Position numbers and translations under genes: made by a program. Shown here piece after piece: positions 58,956-64,000 of a stretch of DNA of 64,000 nt. The stretch comes from Pseudomonas salomonii. Its GTDB lineage: Bacteria > Pseudomonadota > Gammaproteobacteria > Pseudomonadales > Pseudomonadaceae. The stretch lies in the NCBI RefSeq assembly GCF_900107155.1, contig NZ_FNOX01000005.1:124001-188000 (forward strand), in the 5' to 3' direction. The stretch's first letter is position 1, and each line of letters opens with the position of its first letter. Under the pieces are notes generated by a model. The model was not told where the DNA came from and ran no database searches. It saw only the letters and a program-made list of their open reading frames with translations.

Positions 58956-59975
58956 ATGTATACCCTGGCCCGCCAGCTGTTGTTCAAACTTTCCCCGGAA
59001 ACCTCCCACGATCTGTCCCTGGACCTGATCGGTGCCGGTGGCCGCCTGGGGCTCAATGGCCTGGTATGCAAGGCGCCGGCAAAAATGCCGGTGTCGGTGA
59101 TGGGGCTCGATTTCCCCAACCCGGTCGGGCTGGCTGCCGGCCTGGACAAGAACGGCGCAGCCATCGATGGTTTTGCGCAATTGGGGTTCGGTTTTGTCGA
59201 GATCGGCACCGTGACGCCCCGTCCGCAGCCGGGCAACCCGAAGCCACGTATCTTCCGTTTGCCCGAAGCCGAAGCAATCATCAACCGCATGGGCTTCAAC
59301 AACCTGGGTGTTGATCACTTGCTGTCGCGGGTTCAAGCCGCGAAATACAACGGCATTCTCGGCATCAATATCGGCAAGAACTTCGACACGCCGGTCGAGC
59401 GCGCTGTGGATGATTACCTGATCTGCCTGGACAAGGTCTACGCCCACGCCAGCTATGTCACGGTCAACGTCAGTTCGCCCAACACGCCAGGCCTGCGCAG
59501 TCTGCAGTTTGGCGATTCCCTCAAGCAATTGCTCGAAGCCTTGCGCCAGCGCCAGGAAGACCTGGCCGTGCGCCATGGCAAGCGTGTGCCGTTGGCGATC
59601 AAGATTGCCCCGGACATGAGCGATGAAGAAACCGTGCTGGTTGCCCAGGCCCTGGTGGATTCGGGCATGGATGCGGTGATCGCTACCAACACCACCTTAA
59701 GCCGCGTCGGCGTTGAAGGGCTGGCCCATGGTGACGAAGCGGGCGGCCTGTCGGGCGCGCCGGTGCGGGACCAGAGTACCCACATCGTCAAGGTGCTGGC
59801 GGCTGAACTGGCGGGGCGTTTGCCGATTATCGCCGTGGGCGGGATTACCGAAGGCAAGCACGCCGCTGAGAAAATCGCTGCCGGCGCAAGCCTGGTGCAA
59901 CTCTATTCCGGCTTCATCTACAAAGGCCCGGCGTTGATTCGCGAGTCGGTGGATGCCATCGCGGCGTTGCGCTGA
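58956..59975 (+). CDS. pyrD: Dihydroorotate dehydrogenase (quinone)
   Basis: A 339-residue class 2 enzyme with the N-terminal membrane-associating helices ([20 protein letters not shown]). FMN-binding and catalytic segments are [33 protein letters not shown] (catalytic Ser), [10 protein letters not shown] and [10 protein letters not shown]. It oxidises dihydroorotate using quinone in pyrimidine synthesis. It converges with rmf, with the rmf terminator between. Confidence 0.96.
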   Translation: MYTLARQLLFKLSPETSHDLSLDLIGAGGRLGLNGLVCKAPAKMPVSVMGLDFPNPVGLAAGLDKNGAAIDGFAQLGFGFVEIGTVTPRPQPGNPKPRIFRLPEAEAIINRMGFNNLGVDHLLSRVQAAKYNGILGINIGKNFDTPVERAVDDYLICLDKVYAHASYVTVNVSSPNTPGLRSLQFGDSLKQLLEALRQRQEDLAVRHGKRVPLAIKIAPDMSDEETVLVAQALVDSGMDAVIATNTTLSRVGVEGLAHGDEAGGLSGAPVRDQSTHIVKVLAAELAGRLPIIAVGGITEGKHAAEKIAAGASLVQLYSGFIYKGPALIRESVDAIAALR

Positions 59976-59999
59976 TAGATCAGCCAATTTCCGCGCATT

Positions 60000-60022
60000 A
60001 AAAAGGGCTCCAAAAGGAGCCC
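60000..60022 (-). terminator. Intrinsic terminator of rmf
   Basis: GGGCTCC-TTTT-GGAGCCC on the minus strand, followed by T5. It lies 25 bases past the convergent pyrD stop, so it may serve that gene poorly, since the plus strand lacks a T-run. Confidence 0.85.
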
Positions 60023-60111
60023 CCTGGGCCGAAGCCCGCCGCCCGGATAGGACGTGCGTGGTTAAGTCGTTACAAAATCTTCAAGGTGGTTGTCGGATTA
60101 AGTGCCCCGTG

Positions 60112-60327
60112 TCAGCCGACGGCGTGAAGTTCGTTGAGTCTGTGGATTCCCGCAGTGCCAGTCATACCGTCCCAGTTGTCGCCGCGTCCTTCTCGCCAGC
60201 CGTTGATCCAGGCTTGGCGTACCGACGGTAGAGTAAATGGGCAAAGCTCACGGGATTTACCATGAACGCCATATTGATATCCGCGTAAAAATGCTCTTTC
60301 CAACGGATCACGCTTAAGTCTTCTCAT
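60112..60327 (-). CDS. rmf: Ribosome modulation factor
   Basis: A 71-residue basic protein. MRRLKRDPLERAFLRGYQYG and the C-terminal RQAWINGWREGRGDNW are the standard RMF features. RMF pairs 70S ribosomes into inactive 100S dimers in stationary phase. GAGGGAAAC precedes the ATG. A long hairpin-rich leader precedes the gene (60368-60432), matching the cis-regulatory rmf RNA described in Pseudomonas. Confidence 0.95.
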   Translation of the reverse strand: MRRLKRDPLERAFLRGYQYGVHGKSRELCPFTLPSVRQAWINGWREGRGDNWDGMTGTAGIHRLNELHAVG

Positions 60328-60367
60328 AGGGTGTTTCCCTCACTTGTTGACTGTCTAGATATCCTTC

Positions 60368-60432
60368 GGCCCCGCGTGGGGCCGGGCAGGGTTTTCCTGC
60401 CGTTGGTGGGCTCGCTGCCGGCGTGGCGAGCC
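60368..60432 (-). ncRNA. Structured rmf leader (rmf RNA motif candidate)
   Basis: Three tandem hairpins lie in the rmf 5' region: GGCTCGC/GCGAGCC (60409-60432), GGCAGG/CCTGCC (60385-60401) and GGCCCC-loop-GGGGCC (60368-60383). They begin about 40 bp upstream of the rmf start. A conserved cis-regulatory rmf RNA motif is known upstream of this gene in Pseudomonas; this matches in position and stem-rich nature, but I could not test the covariance model. Confidence 0.65.
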
Positions 60433-60859
60433 TATGTGTCGGCGTCGTTACGGCGCCAACCTGTGTTGAGTTCTAACCAATAGGTCACATGGATTCAATG
60501 ATCGTTTTGTCATAAGCACGTAACGATAACGATGCTATAGCCATAAGCTGGGATGGCTTTTCGCCCCATTTAATAGGCAAACCCAGCTATGATGTGCCCT
60601 GCATAGAGGATGGGTTTAATCCTTTAGTGAGAATGCCCGCCCGTTGCAGTCGGTTATTATTCGACGAAGGGTCGGAATATTTCTTTTTGTTGCGATGATT
60701 TATTTATCTGCCCCGGCAATAAAGGCTCAAACGCCCGGCAGCCGGGGTGGAACGGCACATTCGTGCCACGCGAGCACTCTTCAAGAAAAGTGCTTGATTG
60801 AAAACCGAGCCGGCGATGCGTCGCCCGTTCATTTATTGCTGAAAAGCCTGGAATGCCCC
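60433..60859. other. Intergenic region between rmf and rlmKL
   Basis: The rmf promoter (leftward) and rlmKL promoter (rightward) must lie here. The sequence is AT-richer than the flanking genes. The open frame leading into rlmKL extends 72 codons upstream, but that stretch resembles no known domain. Nothing else is recognised. Confidence 0.55.
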
Positions 60860-63124
60860 ATGTCGGACCGTTTTGAACTCTTCCTCACCTGCCCCAAGGG
60901 CCTCGAAGGCCTGCTGATCGAGGAAGCCGTCGGGCTTGGCCTTGAAGACGCGCGCGAGCACACCTCGGCCGTGCGCGGCATGGCCGACATGGAAACCGCC
61001 TACCGCCTGTGCCTCTGGTCGCGCCTGGCCAACCGCGTGCTGCTGGTACTCAAGCGCTTCCCGATGAAGGACGCCGAAGACCTCTACCACGGCGTGCTGG
61101 ATATCGAATGGGCCGACCACATGGTCCCGGACGGCACCCTGGCCGTTGAATTCAGTGGCCACGGCTCGGGCATCGACAACACCCACTTCGGCGCGCTGAA
61201 GGTCAAGGATGCGATTGTCGACAAGCTGCGCACCCCGACCGGCGAACGTCCGTCCATCGACAAGATCAACCCGGACCTGCGCATTCACCTGCGCCTGGAC
61301 CGTGGCGAAGCCATCCTTTCCCTTGACCTGTCCGGCCACAGCCTGCACCAGCGCGGTTATCGTCTGCAGCAGGGCGCCGCACCGTTGAAGGAAAACCTGG
61401 CCGCCGCGATCCTGATCCGCGCCGGCTGGCCGCGCATTGCGGCCGAAGGTGGCGCGCTGACGGACCCGATGTGTGGCGTGGGCACCTTCCTGGTGGAAGG
61501 CGCAATGATCGCCGCCGACATGGCGCCCAACCTGAATCGTGAACTGTGGGGCTTCACCACCTGGCTCGGTCACGTGCCGGCGCTGTGGAAGAAGCTGCAC
61601 ACCGAGGCCACCGAGCGTGCCGCCATCGGCATGAACAAACCGCCATTGTGGGTACGTGGCTACGAAGCCGACCCGCGCCTTATCCAACCCGCGCGTAACA
61701 ACATCGAACGCGCAGGCTTAAGCCACTGGATCAAGGTGTACCAGGGCGAAGTCGGCACTTTCGAGCCGCGCCCGGACCAGAACCAGAAAGGCCTGGTGAT
61801 CTGCAACCCGCCCTACGGCGAGCGCCTGGGTGACGAAGCCAGCCTGTTGTACCTCTACCAGAACCTTGGTGAGCGTCTGCGCCAGGCGTGCATGGGCTGG
61901 GAAGCCGCAGTGTTCACCGGCGCGCCGGACCTGGGCAAGCGCATGGGCATCCGCAGCCACAAACAGTATTCGTTCTGGAACGGCGCGTTGCCGTGCAAGT
62001 TGCTGCTGATCAAGGTCAACCCCGACCAGTTCGTCACTGGCGAGCGCCGCACTCCGGAACAGCGTCAGGCCGAGCGTGAGCAAGCGGCTTACGATCAGGC
62101 CCCGACCGAGCCGGTCGAGCGCCAGTACAACAAGAACGGCAACCCGATCAAGCCGGCTCCAGCCCCGGTGGTTGAGCAGGCGCGCCTCAGCGAAGGCGGG
62201 CAGATGTTCGCCAACCGCCTGCAAAAGAACCTCAAGCAGTTGGGCAAATGGGCCAAGCGCGAAGGCGTGGACTGCTACCGTGTGTACGACGCCGATATGC
62301 CGGAATACTCCATGGCCATCGACCTGTACCACGATTGGGTGCATGTGCAGGAATATGCCGCGCCCAAATCCATCGACCCGGAAAAAGCTTCTGCGCGTAT
62401 GTTCGATGCGCTGGCTGCGATTCCCCAGGCGCTGAACGTCGACAAGAGCCGCGTGGTGGTCAAGCGTCGCGAACGTCAGAGCGGCACCAAACAGTACGAA
62501 CGTCAAAGCGCCCAAGGCAAGTTCACCGAGGTCAGCGAAGGTGGCGTGAAGCTGCTGGTCAACCTCACCGACTACCTGGACACCGGCCTGTTCCTCGACC
62601 ACCGCCCGATGCGCATGCGCATCCAGAAGGAAGCGGCCGGCAAGCGTTTCCTCAACCTGTATTGCTACACCGCCACCGCGAGTGTGCACGCAGCCAAGGG
62701 CGGCGCGCGCAGTACCACCAGCGTTGACTTGTCCAAGACTTACCTGGACTGGGCGCGTCGCAACTTCTCCCTTAATGGTTTCTCTGACAAGAACCGCCTG
62801 GAGCAGGGTGATGTGATGGCCTGGCTGGAGGCCAGCCGTGATGAGTTCGACCTGATCTTCATCGACCCGCCGACCTTCTCCAACTCCAAGCGCATGGAAG
62901 GCATCTTCGACGTGCAGCGTGACCACGTGCAGTTGCTCGACCTGGCCATGGCGCGCCTGGCGCCCGGCGGCGTGCTGTACTTCTCGAACAACTTCCGCAA
63001 GTTCGTGCTGGAGGACAACCTCAGCGAGCGCTACGCGGTCGAGGAAATCAGCGACAAGACCCTGGACCCGGATTTCGCACGTAACGCGAAGATTCACCGG
63101 GCGTGGAAAATCACAGCGCGCTGA
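60860..63124 (+). CDS. rlmKL: 23S rRNA (guanine-N2)-methyltransferase / m7G2069 methyltransferase RlmKL
   Basis: A 754-residue two-headed methyltransferase. An N-terminal THUMP domain (FELFLTCPKGLEGLLIEEAV) precedes RlmL with DPMCGVGTFLVEGAMIAADM and NPPYGERLGDE. The C-terminal half is RlmK with FLNLYCYTATASVHAAKGGA and DPPTFSNSKRM. It modifies G2445 (m2G) and G2069 (m7G) of 23S rRNA. The ATG at 60860 (MSDRFELFL) is the family start; the frame extends 216 bp further but without homology. A strong terminator follows. Confidence 0.96.
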   Translation: MSDRFELFLTCPKGLEGLLIEEAVGLGLEDAREHTSAVRGMADMETAYRLCLWSRLANRVLLVLKRFPMKDAEDLYHGVLDIEWADHMVPDGTLAVEFSGHGSGIDNTHFGALKVKDAIVDKLRTPTGERPSIDKINPDLRIHLRLDRGEAILSLDLSGHSLHQRGYRLQQGAAPLKENLAAAILIRAGWPRIAAEGGALTDPMCGVGTFLVEGAMIAADMAPNLNRELWGFTTWLGHVPALWKKLHTEATERAAIGMNKPPLWVRGYEADPRLIQPARNNIERAGLSHWIKVYQGEVGTFEPRPDQNQKGLVICNPPYGERLGDEASLLYLYQNLGERLRQACMGWEAAVFTGAPDLGKRMGIRSHKQYSFWNGALPCKLLLIKVNPDQFVTGERRTPEQRQAEREQAAYDQAPTEPVERQYNKNGNPIKPAPAPVVEQARLSEGGQMFANRLQKNLKQLGKWAKREGVDCYRVYDADMPEYSMAIDLYHDWVHVQEYAAPKSIDPEKASARMFDALAAIPQALNVDKSRVVVKRRERQSGTKQYERQSAQGKFTEVSEGGVKLLVNLTDYLDTGLFLDHRPMRMRIQKEAAGKRFLNLYCYTATASVHAAKGGARSTTSVDLSKTYLDWARRNFSLNGFSDKNRLEQGDVMAWLEASRDEFDLIFIDPPTFSNSKRMEGIFDVQRDHVQLLDLAMARLAPGGVLYFSNNFRKFVLEDNLSERYAVEEISDKTLDPDFARNAKIHRAWKITAR

Positions 63125-63145
63125 TCGCCACACTCAAGCTGCACC

Positions 63146-63188
63146 AAAAAGCCGCAAGCCCGGACTATTCCGGGCTTGCGGCTTTTTT
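63146..63188 (+). terminator. Strong intrinsic terminator after rlmKL
   Basis: GCCGCAAGCCCGG pairs perfectly with CCGGGCTTGCGGC around ACTATT, followed by T6. The plus-strand T-run and perfect 13-bp stem make this one of the clearest terminators in the window. Confidence 0.95.
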
Positions 63189-63275
63189 GCACTGGTCAAA
63201 CGCCGGCCTCATGGCTATAACTTAACGCCTAGCCAAAGTGACACCCCCCGCACGCTGGCGTTGTGAGTGTTGCCT

Positions 63276-64000
63276 ATGCCGATGCAAGCCGTTCGCCCGA
63301 AAATACTAGGCTTTATCAGTGAGCAGGCGTCGGCTTGGCTGGTGGCATTGGTGGTGTTATTGGCAGGTGGGGCGCTGACGGTCATCGTCGCCTGGGCGAC
63401 CGCCGACCTCTACCAGCAGCAAGTGCGCCAGCGTTTTCAGTTGATGGTCAACGAGCGCTACACCCGCCTTCAGGAGCGTTTCGAAGACCAGGAGCAACGC
63501 CTGGCCAGCCTGCAGCGTTTCTTCGTCAATTCCAGTGACGTGTCCCGCGCCGAGTTCGATGGTTTCGCCAAGCCTTTGCTTCTGCGCGCCCGCGCCTATG
63601 CCTGGGCGCCGCGTATATTTCGCGAACAACGCAGTGCTTTTGAACAGGAAGTCTCGCGTCAGCGGGGTACACCTTTCGCCATTCGAGAGTTGAACGCTGC
63701 GGGTGAACTGGCGCCTGCACCCGAGCGCGACGAGTATGTGCCGGTGTTGTACAGCCAGACCCAAAGCTTGCTGGGGTCACCCTTGGGGTTCGACCTGTTG
63801 GCCCAGCCCCTGCGCCGTTCGGTGCTTGAGCGGGTGCAAAGCAGCGGCCGGCCTGCGGTGTCCCAGCCCATGCAGTTGGTGGGCGTAGAACCGGCTTATG
63901 CTGCCGGCGTTTTGCTGGTGGCGCCCGTGAACAAACCCGCCGACACCGAGCCCCATGGTTATGTGATGGCAGTGATCAGCATGCGCCAACTGGTCGCCGA
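63276..64000 (+). CDS. CHASE-domain membrane sensor (N-terminal part)
   Basis: The gene runs off the right edge; 241 residues are visible. A first membrane helix (WLVALVVLLAGGALTVIVAW, residues about 21-40) leads into an extracytoplasmic CHASE-type sensor domain, with a long helix (QQQVRQRFQLMVNERYTRLQ, then EDQEQRLASLQRFFVNS) and a PAS-like core. Such proteins usually continue into a histidine kinase or GGDEF/EAL output domain, which is off-window. The ATG at 63276 was chosen. What it senses and its output cannot be judged from this part. Confidence 0.85.
   Translation, partial: MPMQAVRPKILGFISEQASAWLVALVVLLAGGALTVIVAWATADLYQQQVRQRFQLMVNERYTRLQERFEDQEQRLASLQRFFVNSSDVSRAEFDGFAKPLLLRARAYAWAPRIFREQRSAFEQEVSRQRGTPFAIRELNAAGELAPAPERDEYVPVLYSQTQSLLGSPLGFDLLAQPLRRSVLERVQSSGRPAVSQPMQLVGVEPAYAAGVLLVAPVNKPADTEPHGYVMAVISMRQLVA

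Noticed and set aside
60644-60859. N-terminal extension of rlmKL with a signal-peptide-like start
   Set aside because: The frame stays open for 72 codons, but the ATG at 60860 gives the normal RlmKL N terminus, and the extension has no homology. A cytosolic rRNA methyltransferase should not carry a signal peptide.

Overview
The window is a GC-rich chromosomal segment from a member of the Pseudomonas fluorescens group. The main evidence is the intact ppsR/ppsA, rraA, cmaX-crfX-cmpX-sigX-oprF, nitrate-assimilation and pyrD-rmf-rlmKL neighbourhoods, in the arrangement known from Pseudomonas, together with seven or eight copies of the short palindromic REP/REPIN repeats typical of fluorescent pseudomonads. 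No rRNA, tRNA, CRISPR array, insertion sequence or phage gene was seen.

Layout. 1-10.4 kb: small metabolic and regulatory units: a LysR/NAD-epimerase pair, a DUF2784 membrane protein beside a LysR remnant, a HAD phosphatase, an SDR/LysR pair, a racemase plus NCS1 permease operon, cysH, thrH and a higBA toxin-antitoxin module. 10.6-15.2 kb: pabB, then a three-gene unit of retropepsin-like protease, 7TM inactive transglutaminase and RimK-like ligase. 15.4-23.9 kb: the 2-methylcitrate operon (gntR-prpB-prpC-acnD-prpF-prpD), with two TGTCGACA operators at the regulator. 24-27.1 kb: a two-gene ABC importer. 27.4-28.3 kb: an orphan coiled-coil protein behind an HrpL-box-like sequence. 28.4-35.5 kb: a sulfur-transfer/cysteine cluster (exporter, JAB-ubiquitin-like-E1-rhodanese fusion, CysK-like enzyme, serine acetyltransferase, AlaX) with a divergent MocR regulator.

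35.5-44.7 kb: ppsR and ppsA, an esterase, rraA and cmaX-crfX-cmpX-sigX-oprF. 44.7-56.1 kb: assimilatory nitrate reduction (cobA, nasA, nirD, nirB, kinase-phosphatase, nitrate transporter, nasT, nasS). nirB, the transporter and nasS are each preceded by an RNA leader with hexaloop hairpins and an overlapping intrinsic terminator. That is the layout expected for antitermination by the ANTAR protein NasT, so NasS/NasT probably controls its own operon as well as the structural genes. 56.4-58.9 kb: a three-gene islet resembling SPI-1-type type III secretion parts (InvG-like secretin, HilA-like regulator, IagB-like transglycosylase), with no other secretion genes nearby. 58.9-64 kb: pyrD, rmf with a structured leader, rlmKL, and the start of a CHASE-domain sensor.

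The most notable items are the JAB-Ubl-E1-rhodanese fusion, whose ubiquitin-like domain ends in an internal Gly-Gly; the three NasT-type leaders; the orphan type III islet with its shortened secretin; and the HrpL-box/coiled-coil gene. All functional statements are read from sequence features and family knowledge; no database searches were run.
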